This document shows positions 46,579 to 57,979 of a stretch of 64,000 nucleotides of DNA, one piece after another. Both the position numbers and the translations under genes were made by a program. Source of the DNA: Sternotherus odoratus (taxonomy: Eukaryota; Chordata; Testudines; Kinosternidae); the NCBI GenBank assembly GCA_032164245.1, contig JAVMKO010000005.1, forward strand, positions 42,188,133 to 42,252,132, written 5' to 3'. The notes under the pieces were generated by a model. The model was not told the DNA's origin. It did no database searches and saw only the letters and a list, made by a program, of their open reading frames with translations. Every line of letters starts with the position of its first letter. The stretch's first letter is position 1.

Positions 46579-46962
46579 CAGTAAAACCTCGATTTAACGG
46601 ACCTCGATTTAACGGACTTCGGATGCAACGGACAAAATTTCTGAGCAAGTCTGATGCATCCCAAAACCATTTCTCGCGGGCTGGCTGCCGGCTCCCGGCA
46701 GCCGGGACCCGGGCGGGCTGGCTGACGGGTCCCGGCTGCTGCCTGCGTCCCAGCAGCCGGCACCCGGGTGGGCTGGCTGACGGCTCCCGGCTGCCACCCG
46801 GGTCCCGGCAGCGGGCGGGCTGCGGAGCTGCCGCCCCGACCCTGTGGCAGTCAGGCTGCTGCTCCGACAGCTCGTTTTTTTTAATTATTATTAAATAACG
46901 GACTTTTTGATTTAACGGACACCCCCTCGCCCGAATTAGTCTGTTAAATGGAGGTTTCACTG
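46579..46962. mobile_element. Tigger/pogo-type MITE, 384 bp, TA target duplication
   Basis: The termini cagtaaaacctcgatttaac and taaatggaggtttcactg are inverted repeats flanked by TA (46577-46578 and 46963-46964), typical of Tc1-mariner/pogo elements. The interior carries a GC-rich tandem (ggctggctgacggctcccgg-type, 46675-46830) and a short A/T tract. Confidence 0.85.
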
Positions 46963-46964
46963 TA

Positions 46965-48160
46965 TATCTCCTTCAATGAAGCCCCAATAGGTTCTTAAGC
47001 AGCATTTTTCTTACCCCGCCTATTGGTACATTTCGATCATTATCCATGGGAAGAATTTTTGGCTGGCTTGTGAGTGCCCCATGGTTCCCCCAGCTGGTGC
47101 CATCTGCTCAGTCTGAGCCCCAGCGCAGCCTCCCCCAGTCACGGTCGCCCACCCGGCCCATCCAGCTCCAAAGCCCACCCAGCACCCGCTGAGCCCAAAG
47201 CCTCTTCCCGCACGTGGATGAAGGTTGGCCTGTCCGGAGGCTGAGCAGGCCAGGTGTTTCCCAATTTCTTGGCCATGCCTCCTCTGTTGCACTGAAGCTC
47301 GCAGGTCGGCCCCAGACATGCCAGGGGTAGATGGCAGAGGCTGGGCAAGGCCAGGACAACGGGGAAGCTCCCAGCAATAGGTCAGGTGGAGTGGACGCTG
47401 GAGACAACACCTGAGGGCTGGTGGGGTTTGCTGGCCCACAGTGGAGCTGGGAAGGGCGCAGGGCCACGCCCCAGCACTGCTCACTGGGGACAAGGCTTCC
47501 CAGGCCCCTTTTGGCTCTGGCATGGACCTGAGACACTTCCCTTGTGAGGGCGACGGTGCCACATTGCACAGAGATCAGTGACAACGCTGGGCCCATGTGC
47601 GTAGAGTCGGGATCCCGCTCTGGGGCTTTCCCCTCTCTGGGCACTGGGCTGTCATAGCCCCAGACCCACTTCCCACTTCCCTCCCACTCAGCCCCCACAG
47701 CGCACCCTGCAGGCCCCAGCCATGGGGATCTCTCCACAGGCACAACACTGCTTTAGCCCGGCACCATTCTCTTCCCCCCACCCACTGCTGCTCCAGGAAG
47801 AATTCCAGCCTCGCCCCAATTCGCCCCACCCTGCTCTCCCACAGGCAGCCAGATTGCCCATTGCTTGTGCGCCCTTGGATGGCCACCACACGGCCCTCGC
47901 ATGGATGCCATCTTCAGAGGGACGTGGTTGTGGTGATAACGGTACAGAGGCAGCAAACCTCACTCCAAAAGGTAGGAATCTGAAGTGTCCACGCGCAAGG
48001 AGCTCATCCAACCAAAACATGCAGCAGGGACGTGGACAACAGCCATATCCCCCCTGATCTCATTCTGATGCACCAAGATGAAGGGGAGATGCTAGTCTTA
48101 GGTCCTGCAGGAAACAGACAGAACCTCCCCCAGGGGTTGCTGCATCCCACCCACACCTAC
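46965..48160. other. Unassigned stretch
   Basis: No element or exon recognised. Overlapping open frames on both strands between 47020 and 48020 have no family signature. Confidence 0.4.
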
Positions 48161-48440
48161 TAGCTGAGCTCATGCAAATCTCTTCCTAAGACATTCAACC
48201 TGAGGCAAAGACTTCAGTGATGGAGAATCTACCATCACATCAACGGTTACCAACCTCACAGTTTAAAGGGTTAGCTTTATTTCTAATGAGACTGCATCTA
48301 GCTTAGCTTCCAGTGACTGATCTCCTGCTGCTCTGCCGGCTAGGTAGAAGAGAAGGCTGCTAACAGGAGAGGCATTTAGTAGACTGTGATCAAGTCATCT
48401 CCTAACACCGCGCCATAATAACTCTAACTCAGGAACCAAT
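48160..48440 (-). mobile_element. Old CR1 LINE, left part
   Basis: Degraded minus-strand CR1 sequence (tggagaatctaccatcacat, cgccataataactctaact). The matching continuation is at 49086-49440 beyond a Penelope-like insertion. Confidence 0.5.
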
Positions 48441-48461
48441 CCATGCAACAAACCTTGATGC

Positions 48462-48935
48462 CAACTCTGCCCACATATCTACACCAGCAACACCATCACA
48501 AGACCTAACCAGATCAGCCACACAATCACAGGTTCATTCACCTGCACATCTACCAATATAATATATGCCATCATGTGCCAGCAATGCCCCTCTGCTATGT
48601 ACATTGGCCAAACTGGACAATCCCTATGTAAAAGGATAAATGGACACAAATCCGATATCAGGAATGGCAATATACAAAAGCCTGTAGGAGAACACTGCAA
48701 CCTGCCTGGGCATACAATTGCAGACCTCAAAACAGCCATCTTGCAACAAAAAAACTTCAAAACCAGACTTCAAAGAGAAACTGCTGAGCTACAGTTCATC
48801 TGCAAATTTGACACAATTAGGTCTGGACTTAATATTAGCTGTGAATGGCTCACCAATTACAAAAGCAGTTTCTCCTCTCTGGGTGTTCACACCTCCAGAT
48901 CACCTGCTGAAAGTGGGCTTCACCACCCCCACTGA
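48462..48935 (+). pseudogene. Penelope-like element, C-terminal GIY-YIG endonuclease fragment
   Basis: An open frame of 157 codons after an in-frame stop. It contains SFTCTSTNIIYAIMCQQCP then SAMYIGQTGQSLCKRINGHK, SDIRNGN, PVGEHCNLPGHTIADLKTAI. NIIY and YIGQT with the following Arg and His are the GIY-YIG nuclease core, and the CxxC just before YIG is typical of the Penelope-type domain. The reverse transcriptase portion is absent, so this is a 5'-truncated copy. The element end follows at 48990-49085. Confidence 0.82.
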
Positions 48936-48939
48936 TTGA

Positions 48940-49085
48940 ATTTACCTTGCTTTCTTGCCTGCATATTTATGCCTGCCTCTGGAGATTTCCACAACATTCA
49001 TCTGATGAAGTGGGTCTTAACCCACGAAAGCTCATGATCCCTAAAATCTGTTAGTCTATAAGGTGCTATAAGACTCTTGTCACTC
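48940..49085 (+). mobile_element. Penelope-like element 3' terminus
   Basis: It follows the endonuclease frame directly and ends tgttagtctataaggtgct, then ataagactcttgtcactcc, the same terminus found at 28225-28312, 32326-32512 and 46200-46409. It sits inside an older CR1. Confidence 0.78.
49000..49034 (+). ncRNA. Hammerhead-like ribozyme core in Penelope-like terminus
   Basis: The sequence ctgatga (49002-49008) is followed by a hairpin, gtgggt (49010-49015) pairing with acccac (49020-49025) around cttaa, and then gaaa (49026-49029). This is the order CUGANGA, stem II, GAAA of a hammerhead core. One extra A (49009) lies between the core and stem II. Hammerhead motifs are known in Penelope-like elements of animals. 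Activity of this copy is not shown, and stems I and III were not resolved. Confidence 0.45.
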
Positions 49086-49440
49086 CTAACCTTCTCTCCC
49101 ATTAACTAAATCGACTGAGCTCCTTTAGGCTTTCACTATGGGGCAGGTTGGCCAGACCTTGGCTCATCCTTGTGGCTCTTTTCTGAACCCTTTCCAACTA
49201 GGGTCCTGTTGCAGATGGGCACCAGAACTAGATACAGTGTCCACCAATGGCCATACAAATGCCGTGCACAGAAGTAACGGCACCTCCCTGGGTCTACTTG
49301 ATGTGATGTTCTTGCTCATACATACAAGGGATGCGTTAGCTCACTTAGCTACAGGATCGCACTGGACGCTCTTCCTGGATCAGTTTCCACAATGGCCTTA
49401 AAGTCCTTTTCTGAGTTGCTGCTTTCCCAACGACAGCCCC
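49086..49440 (-). mobile_element. Old CR1 LINE, right part
   Basis: Minus-strand CR1 relic with gagctcctttaggctttcac, gtggctcttttctgaaccct, gatgggcaccagaactagat and a block corresponding to the region where other CR1 copies read cattagcc...tggcaac. Older and more diverged than 63003-64000. Confidence 0.75.
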
Positions 49441-49739
49441 CCCACGTCTGATGCTCTTGGTTCCTAGATGGGCGACCTGCCATTCGACTGTTAAATGCAC
49501 GTTTGAGTGAGGCCATGTGACCCAGATTGCTCTGGAGAACTGACTGTCACTGTTTTTTACCATGCCCCCAATTGGGGTGTCACCAGGATCCCCTCATTTG
49601 GTGGGCCCCAGAGTGGGTTCTCCTCCCCCTGCTGGGACAATCCCCACCAGAGAGGATACCAAACATCTCCCTACTCTCCAGAAAACAAGAGAATCACATC
49701 ATAAAGATCCCTTCATGGGATGCCGCACTTCCATAGACC

Positions 49740-49965
49740 TCCAAGCACTTTGCAAACAGGGGAAACTGAGGCACAGAGCAGCGCAGTGACTTGCCCCTGA
49801 TTCACACATCAATCTGTGGCGGATCTTAGAATGGAAGCCAGGATTCCTGAGTCACAGTCGTCTGCTCTAACTCTTATGTCACACTGCCCTCTCGGAGCTG
49901 GGAGCAGACCTCAGGGTGTGGATGCCCAGCCACCTGCTCTAATCACTCTATCACACTGGCTCCCG
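49740..49965 (-). repeat. MIR relic
   Basis: On the plus strand it reads ggggaaactgaggcacagag, cagtgacttgcccctgattc, aagccaggattcctgagtc, the reverse of a MIR 3' half. Confidence 0.65.
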
Positions 49966-51000
49966 AATGTACAGGACAGTGAGGCCCATGTTGATGAGCA
50001 TTGCCGAGATCTCGCGCTATCTGGAGATGTCATTGAGGGCAAGAACGGACGAATTTCCACTCCAGGAAAGGAAATCTCTCGCTGCGTATGGCCAAGCTTT
50101 GTCGGTAGCAATAATTGGGGTGGGTGTTTGTCCCTGTCTCCGCAGCCCTGTACATCCATCAGCTCTGCCGATTCCAGGAACTGTTGTCCTCTCACCCAGG
50201 ACTTGTTTATACCCCAGAGCCCTCAGCTGTTTTGGAGAGATTCCCCTTCCAGAGCACGACAGGAATACGAATCTACTGCTCCTTCTACTAGCAGCCTCTC
50301 TGCCCTGGCGCGAGGTGGCTGCAGGCCTGTAACGTGGCGCAGGTCTGGTGGGCGTTCAGGTCCACTCTGGCAGAGCGGTGCATGTTTCTGGCAAGTCTCC
50401 TCTTTTCACCAGTCACTCATGGAAGATGTTTGGCTGCTGCTGGAATTGCTGCCTTCATCAGAGACTTCAGTTTTGTTCGTCTCCCATTCGGGGATGTCTG
50501 ATCTCCATAGAGAGACTTGCGCTCCGAGAGCCATCCCCGAGGAGCAAGAGGTGCAGAGAGAAAATCAGCGCGGCCAGTCAGAGCTGCAGGTCCAGGGTGG
50601 AAGGTTGCAAAGGGCTTTGAATCTTCCGGAGCCATGAATGGCTTCGGGTCTGTCTCCGTCATAAATGGCCGGTCTGAGTGCTGCGTGTTGTCCACCTGCA
50701 CACCACGCTGCGCTGGCTTGGAGAGCTTTCTGCCTCCGTGAGGGCAGATCTCGGGCCCTCTGCTGCTGCCTGGTTGCGAGCACTGCTCCTAGACACGTAG
50801 CAGCAGGTCGCCAGATGTGGGGCCAGAACAGGTGGAAATATCAGTTGTTCTTTTATTTCAGTCCACTTCTTTTGTCATGGGTCGCAGCCCAGCCACACAA
50901 TTACACCTGTCACAGGGCTCCAGACTGCCTCCTCATGCCTTGGGAGGGAGAGAGGGGGCTCTGCAGCAGCCCCTGCCTCAGTGTCCCCTCTCCAAGTTTT
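49966..51000. other. Unassigned stretch before a hAT transposase relic
   Basis: No host exon could be assigned. Two overlapping open frames on the minus strand (49911-50195 and 50417-50701) have no recognised domain. It may be the degraded interior of a mobile element. Confidence 0.35.
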
Positions 51001-51029
51001 TCTGTCTCACCCTGGGATTCACACAGCTC

Positions 51030-51317
51030 AGGACCCTGCTTCAAGAAATACTCAAACTTGGACTCTCTGGGGTGTTTCCTAATATCACAATCACATTGCG
51101 TATTTTTGTCGGTTTGCCTGCGTCAGTGGCTTCGGGTGAATGCACCTTCAACATGTTGAAGCAGGTAAAAAGCTATCACTGTTCAACTATGGGACAAGAG
51201 CATTTGAATGGGCTCACTGTGCTTAATATCAATGGTGCCATTGCACAAAATCCAGGTTTTTCCTCACTATTCAGTGCATTTTCACCGGTAAAGGCTAGAA
51301 AAGCATTTGTTAAATAA
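51030..51317 (+). pseudogene. hAT transposase C-terminal (dimerisation) fragment
   Basis: The frame reads ITLRIFVGLPASVASGECTF then NMLKQVKSYHCSTMGQEHLN and GLTVLNINGAIA. The spacing of LP.S.ASGE.TFN.LK..K...RSTM.QE.L..L..L.I resembles the C-terminal dimerisation region of hAT (ZMYM/ZBED-like) transposases, here with the usual Arg before STM changed to Cys. It ends at a taa followed by A/T-rich 3' sequence. The N-terminal zinc finger and the catalytic core are absent. Confidence 0.72.
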
Positions 51318-51470
51318 AAAAATATTCAAACCATGTCTCACTTTTTTTTGGTGCCTTATTTGGTTCTCATGTGTCGTCCTTTTTTATTTTTATTCTGGCC
51401 AGGGGCCTCAAAAGCTGGGCGTGTCCCAGGCCTCTCTGGACCTCTGAGAGGGGCTGGTTGTGAATTGCCC
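51318..51470 (+). mobile_element. 3' non-coding end of the hAT element
   Basis: It contains accatgtctcacttttttttg, tgccttatttggttctcatg and ctggccaggggcctcaaaag. The reverse complement of the same string, with small differences, is found at 54675-54790, so both belong to one family in opposite orientation. Confidence 0.7.
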
Positions 51471-51895
51471 TTTCAATTAACATAACGGCATTCCTCACCA
51501 GCACGCACCTGAGGCAGGGTATGGGAACCCACCCCAGAGCTATGGGTGGTGTGGGCTTTGCTGGGTATTGATTTGGGGAAGGAGGGACACAGAGAACTGA
51601 CCAGGACAGAGAGAGGCAGAGGCGAATCGCAGAGCAGCCCAGCAGCCACCTCTGAGCAAGGAAAAGCTAGAGAGGGAGCTCTGGGGTCTGCTGGCTCCTT
51701 GTTCTTTGTTCCTCCTGTGGTCAGAGAGGCTGGATGGGCCTTGGAAATAAACAAGCCAGCACCAAAGAAAACACCAGACTCCGGAAATTTCTCCTTCCAG
51801 CTGGAACGGCCCCAGCACCCCAAACCATGAGCAGCCCCTCAAAAAGGGGCAACGACAGCCTGGCACAAGGGCAGCTTGCTAGGAAGGATGGGTTG

Positions 51896-52539
51896 TGTGA
51901 CGGAGTAAGAATACTGGGTGGGTCTCAGTTTCCCCTATGCATTTCTTGATGCAAAGCAGAGAGAGTATAAGCAAGCAGGCAATGCCCTGACCCTTCCCCC
52001 CCCCCCCACCTCTCTACCTCTGAACCTGTTGGAGAGAGGTCAGCTGACCTCCTGCCAGGAAGGAGACAAAGAGAAAGGAATGCAGGGGAGGGGCGGATGA
52101 GGAAGTCAGTCTGAAGCTGGGTGGGCAGAAGGGAGGCAGGCCCAGACAGGGTCTGGCCTCCCTGGGCCCCCAAAATGGATCCAGCTGAGGGGTTCGGGTA
52201 CCTACAAGCTCGGTGTTAGACCACGTACATGTCGACTAATAAACCTCTGTTTTACTGGCTGGCTGAGAGTCATGTCTGACTGTGGAGTTGGGGTGCAGAC
52301 CACGGGCTCCCCCAGGACCCCGCCAGGCAGGCTTGCTGGGGGAAGCTCACGGAGGGGCAGAAGGTGCTGAATGCTCCGAGGTCAGACCCAGGAAGGTGTG
52401 AACGGAAACCTCTAAAGCTCCTAGCCTTGGAGACAGGCTGTGTATGGAAAGGATGCTGCCCCCCACCCCCACCCCCCGCAGAGTCTTGACTGGCTTCATA
52501 GGGAGCAAATTCCAGACCCTCGCCCCGGGCACTCCATTA
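51896..52539 (+). mobile_element. Solo LTR, diverged plus-strand copy of the 18877 family
   Basis: It opens tgtgacggagtaagaatact and contains gtctcagtttcccctatgc, aataaacctctgttttactg and gctggctgagagtcatgtct. It ends near cccgggcactccatta. It matches the reverse complement of 18877-19664 with several deletions. No TSD found. Confidence 0.78.
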
Positions 52540-53670
52540 GAGGCTGAAATTCAGCATAGGTGACTATCAGGAAAACTGTCCTGATGTTTGAAGCTGTGGC
52601 CACATCTCCAGGGGATTCCCTGGCTCCTCTCACCCTAGTATCTGGGAACCGCCCTATCTTTAACCTTTTATCTGCACGTACCCCAGATGGCAATGTGAGG
52701 CTCGGTGAGACGAAGGGGGTTTATCCACACGCCGGCAAAGCACACTACAGGGTGTGATTTGTGAAACGTGCTCCCATGCTGTGCTCACACCACCCTGTGT
52801 AAAGCCAGCTGGTGGTGTATGCTAAGAGGTATATGGCTCCCATTGGCCTGTTTCAAAGTGAATGTGAATGAGGTACCATCAGAGCACACCAGCAGGGTCT
52901 ATGTGAGGCAGGTAGAGCATTCTGCAATTCGCGCCCCTTTAGTGGGCTCTGCTGGACAAGACGTAAGCAGCTTGTTTGAGACCCTGCAAGAGGTCTATGG
53001 CAAAGCAGAATTTGCACTCCTAAGTGCTGGGCTAGCACCTTGATCACATGCCCTCCTTCCTCTCCCCTGGGGAAGGGGTGAAAGCTCCCTCATTTGGGAA
53101 ATGTAAATTTGGACAGGCATTAAGATTGTGCTGTTGGAAAGAATCCTTCCGGTCCCAAAGGCCTGGATTAGAGGAGATTTAACAGGCTTTTCCAGCTCTA
53201 GAGAGGCTTAAAGCTGGAATGGAAGAGCTGGGTAGAGGGGCCCAGGGCTGGGATGGCTGGGGGCTGCAGGTCGGGATTGAGGGGCACCAGCAAAGCTGCG
53301 TGTGTAGCAGTGCGAGGCGGCTGCGGGGCCAGAGAGAAAAGCCCCCAGCACAGAGCCCAGCCCCCCCAAGCGCAGCAGCCGCTGCATCTGGTGGGGAAGC
53401 CGCAGCTCGGAGCCACCTCTCACTGGCGGGATCGCCTGGCACCACAAGGAAGAGGTTGGTTATTGCTGGCTCCTTGCCAGCCTCACTCCCGGAGCCTTTT
53501 GCTGATAAATGGTTTAAGGGGCCAGGTACTTTGCAGTTTTGGGATGTGTGTTTAACCGCTCTGGGGGGTGCATCAGACACCTCCACCGCATCCAGAAGTC
53601 AGGCCCTCCCCCAAACCCATCACTGCAGCCTTTGGGTTTCACGCTCCCGCCCCGCCAAACCTCCTCTGAC
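52540..53670. other. Unassigned stretch
   Basis: 52560-52640 reads like an old CR1 relic (cttaacacc-type phrases are absent, so this is uncertain). Nothing else was identified. Confidence 0.3.
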
Positions 53671-53675
53671 CCTTC

Positions 53676-54483
53676 TGTCACGGAGCGCCCGGGCGATGGC
53701 CTGGAACCGCTTCCTAGGAAGCCAGACCAGACTCCGGGTGGAGGGTCCCTTCTCCGTACACAGCCTGTTTCCCAGGCCAGGAGCTTCAGGGGTACCCACT
53801 TCCACCTTCCTGGGTCTGACCTCGGAGCATTTAGCACCTTCTGCCCCTCCGTGTGCTTCCCCCAGCAAGCCCGCCTGGGCGGGGTCCTGGGGGAGCCCGT
53901 GGATTCTGCACCCCAAATCCACAGTCAAACGTGACTCTCAGCCAGCCAGCAGAATAGACGGTTTATTTGAGATTTCAGGAACCCCATCCAACTCACAGCT
54001 TCTCAGTCTCAACAGGGTCCCTCAGTCAGGCCTTTCTGGGGTGCCAGGAGGTGAGACCCAGATTCTGGGCTCCTGCTTCTTCCCCAGGTTTATTCGATGA
54101 CTTCCATCTGGTCCAACACAGACCATGCAGCGAGCGAGCGTGAGCCCTCCGCTGGATCCATCTTGGGGCTAGAGAGCGAGTTGGCTTCTCTCCCTCTTCC
54201 CAGCTAGACCCAGGCTGACAACTCCCCAAACAGCCCCTCCTCTTCCTTTGTCTCTTTGTTTGGTTTCCCGGGCTTCAGGTATCACCTGACCTCCCTCCAA
54301 CAGGTTTAGCTGACCTCCCTCCCCCACTTGGAGTCAGGTTACAGCTTTCAGGGATGCACACCTTGAGAGGGGAGGGCGTTGCCTCCCTGCTTCCAGCATC
54401 AGCCCCTATTCCTTCACATAGACACTTAAGAAATGCATAGGGGAAACTGAGGCACACACACACAGTACTCCCACTTCGTCACA
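53676..54483 (-). mobile_element. Solo LTR, 808 bp, 5-bp TSD
   Basis: It opens tgtcacggagcgcccgggcg and closes cacttcgtcaca. The flanks ccttc at 53671-53675 and 54484-54488 are identical. It is very similar to 18877-19664, including the internal phrases tccgggtggaggg, caggccaggagcttcagggg and cagaatagacggtttatttg. A 5-bp duplication fits a gypsy or class III retrovirus-type integrase. No internal coding region remains. Confidence 0.88.
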
Positions 54484-54674
54484 CCTTCCCCCCTCTGTTA
54501 CTCACAGCCCTTGGGAGAGCAGGGCCGTGTGCCATGCAAGCCCTCAGGTGCTGTGAGCTGCCCTGCCACCCAGGGATACGGAGACATAGATCAGCGCTTG
54601 GGAGGTCCCCGAGACTACAGTGATGGCAGCCAGAGGGTGCCATGCACCCACTCTTGGAGGGCCAGAGCGGCCTG

Positions 54675-54965
54675 GGCCATGTCCAGCTTTTGAGGCCCCT
54701 GGCCATAGTAAAAATAAAAAAATGATGACACATAGAAACAAAATAAGGCACCAAAAAAAGAGTGAGACATGATCTGAATATTTCTCTTATTTGCTTAAAT
54801 TTGCAGCTGTAAGCTGAGCGCGTGTGTCACATTTTGGTCCAATAGGGATGCACATAAAAACAAGCTGTGAAACTTCTCAAATTCCAAAAAATGAACAAGT
54901 GTCTACATTTGAAGCCCTTTTGAGCTTGAGGCCCAGGGCAAATGGCCCTTCTGGTCCCCCACTCT
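54675..54965 (-). mobile_element. Internally deleted hAT element, minus strand
   Basis: It shares the 3' string with 51318-51470 in reverse (cttttgaggcccctggccat, ataaggcaccaaaaaaag, gagacatgatctgaatattt). At its other end it has aggcccagggcaaatggccc and attggccctg, which fits a hAT-like terminus. The transposase part is missing. Confidence 0.6.
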
Positions 54966-54969
54966 GATT

Positions 54970-57515
54970 GGCCCTGGTGCCATGTGCCATCACTCAGATG
55001 TTGTGAGCTTCCTCACAGCAGTGCCCTGCTCCAGCACCCACCCAGACTCCAGCAGTGTGAGCTTCCTCATGGCAGTGCGCTGCTCTTGCTAGCTACACAG
55101 AAGCCTCTCTATGGCCGAGCTCTCTGGGACTGCAGCCTAGTGAACACCCTGACAATGCCAGCTGGGACTCCCACCTGCTGGCCTGCCTTGGCACGGCTTG
55201 TGCCAGGGTGCACTATAACAATGCAGGCTTCCTCCCTCTCTGCTGCCATGCATCCCCCATGCCAGAAGAGAGCTCAGGAGAACTCCCCAGCCAAAAATGC
55301 AATCCATCACCCGGGGAAGGAGGTTAAAGACAAGCCTGGTGCTCTGGCTCCTGCCGCAGGGGGAATCCATCAGAGGCTTCCTTTTGGAGTGGACACCCTG
55401 ACAGGTTTATACTTGCTTGACTGATGGCTTGCATAATATTGAAATAACCTCTGTTCAGCTCCCCCCGGCTGACACAGGAGGGCTGGAGAACGGCTGTGCC
55501 GGGAGCTGGACAGCACCGGCCCGATCAATGCACCTTCACCTCCTGAGGGAGCCTTGGCTATTGAGGGGCCACCTGGTGCTGCTGGCAGGGAGGTGTTTCC
55601 ACACCTACATGCCTCCCTTCACTGCTGGGATCCAATACTCTTTTCCGTGGGAGACACTGGAAAGGACAGGACCCGTTGACCAGGGAGGGTAAGTGTTTTC
55701 CTGAAAGAATCTTAGCAAGGGGAAGATTAAAGTAAATCCTGATAAATCTAGCTTTAATGTCAAAGGTATTTAGGTGCCTTACTCCCATTGAAATCCTTTG
55801 AAAATAATAATATCATGTGGCAGGGAGTCCCTCAGGTTAACAACAATGTATTTCCTGCATCTGTTTTAACCATGTTGGCTTGGACCATCCCCCTGCTTTG
55901 GTATTGCGAGCTGGTAAATAGGACCTTTGTCCTCCATACTGCTCACAACTTTGTATGTCTTCACCGTAACCCCTGTTACGTCTCATCTCGAACTGAACAG
56001 TCCTGTTTGTCTATCTTGCCAATCTTTAGTCCTGCCCACTCCTGCTATGGTGGTGGGGGAAACTCATTGATTATCCACAATGGCTGCTTTTCAAACAGTG
56101 TTTTGTCCTTTAACAAAACGGGGTCAGCACCAGTGAGATTCCAGGAAAAGGGCTTTTGTCCTCGCTCACTGGCACCCAGGAGCAGGCTGGGGTGTGAGGG
56201 AAAGAAATAAAACAGGCCCGGGATTGTCTTTCCCCACAGAGCTGACTTTGGTGAGTTAGGAGACAGATGTCAACAGACCATCTCTCCTCCCCGTCTGGAA
56301 AATGCAGGGCAAGGCCCAAGGGTGATTGCTCCGACCCTAACCAACAGAAGGAAGCTCTTGGAAGTGATGGGCACAGAGCCCACTGGTTTGTCAGATGCTA
56401 ATTGCCCCCTGGTGGGCAGACACAACAGAGGGGCCAAGATCCAAGTGGTCCGTAAGAGTGACCTGGCTGCCCGGCCCTGAAGCAGGCACCCGGGGTCAGC
56501 ACTGAGGTGTGGTAGCAGCTGGGGAGGTGGCAGAAGTTACTCATATGGCACCAATCCTGGAGGCAGCTGAAATTCACCTCCATGAGCTCATGTCCCAGCT
56601 AAGCCCCATGAGTTGACATGGATGGCGGAAGGGACTCAGGCAGTCCCCAGGGCTGTCTGGCCAGCTCCCTGTGCCCCCATGAAACACAGCGGATTGCTTT
56701 GAAAGCGCTGCTCTATTTCATACCACCGGCTCTGTGTGCAGCAAAACCCAGAGTCCCGGTTCCCTGCCACTGCATCTGACAGGAGACAAACCTCACTGCA
56801 CTACAAGACTGGGTGAAACAAGTGAAAATGTGGCACTGCCTGGGGACGTGGCTGATGGGCATGTGGGCTGCACAGCTGGGGTCTTTTGGATGCCCCAGAT
56901 CAGACAGGCTCCGCCCATAGGTCAAAAGATGGCGTTCGCAAGTTGTCATTGAAGAACTAAACCAACCTGAAAGCCAAACTATTTTGATGCAGCAATGCTG
57001 TTCTGGTGCCTTGTGGGAGTTGTTGTTTGGCTGCCTTGTGCTCCCATTCTCCTCTCCTCTCTGGGCTCTCCAGCCAGGCTACATCTCCCATGATGCACTG
57101 CCTCCTTGCACCAAGAGGGGAGACTGTGGTGCAGCACGGGTGATGTAGTTGGTCGAGGGAGCCTGGTACTGTAGAGGAGAATGGGAGCCCGAGGTAAGTA
57201 AACTACAACTCCCATGAAGCTCTGCAGTGGTAATCCCAACTTTTTTGGTCAAAGTATTTTGCAAATCAATTTTATGCTGAAAACATTAAATTTGAGGGCG
57301 GGGGGAACCCTCATTTCATGACCATTGTAACCAAAAAGCTGCAATACTGTGTTCTGGTCAGTAACACTAAAGTTGGCAGATCTGACTCTGAGACACATCC
57401 AGGGAGCAGGCCTGGGGGGGTGAGAAAGGGGCTGTTTTGACACAGTCCCTATAAAAACAGCCCCTTTCCCTCTTGCTGAGGATCAAGGGGTCACCTGTTT
57501 GCCCACTAATAGTGA
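54970..57515. other. Unassigned stretch
   Basis: 55860-56040 has an old CR1-like feel (tcatctcgaactgaacagtc). No host exon or other element was recognised. Confidence 0.35.
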
Positions 57516-57522
57516 GACATTT

Positions 57523-57606
57523 AGTTGGGGTTGGTCCTGCTTTGAGCAGGGGATTGGACTAGATGACCTCCTGAGGTCCCTTCCAACCCTGATATTCTAT
57601 GATTCT
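57523..57606 (+). mobile_element. SINE/CR1 tail fragment
   Basis: It contains ggggttggtcctgctttgag, cagggg, actagatgacctcctgaggt, cccttccaaccctgatattc and ends tatgattcta. Only the CR1-type tail is kept; the tRNA part is missing. Confidence 0.85.
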
Positions 57607-57979
57607 AGGAGTCTAGACATGCCTGCCTTTGCCGAGGAACTCCCAGGCTCCTCTTCTTGGTTATAAAAACCCAAAGGCTGATCCACTTCCTGCCCCTCCC
57701 TCCACCATCCTGCCCCCGGCGCCCGAGGAAACAAGGGCTGGTGGCGGCTGCAAGGCCGAGGGGCTCTATCACCCCAGATCTGTGTTAGCCCGGATCTGGG
57801 TCGGCAGCATCCATCTCAGAATTGGAAATCAACGGGAAAACTCTTCCAAGCACTGTACTTCGTGGACTAAGACTTTCATCTGAGCCCATCACGGTTAGGG
57901 TGAGATCTGCCCCTCTCAGAAGGCAGAGCGAGTGCACTGGCCTAATGGCGTCGTCACAGCCTCATGTGTTCACCTAGCA

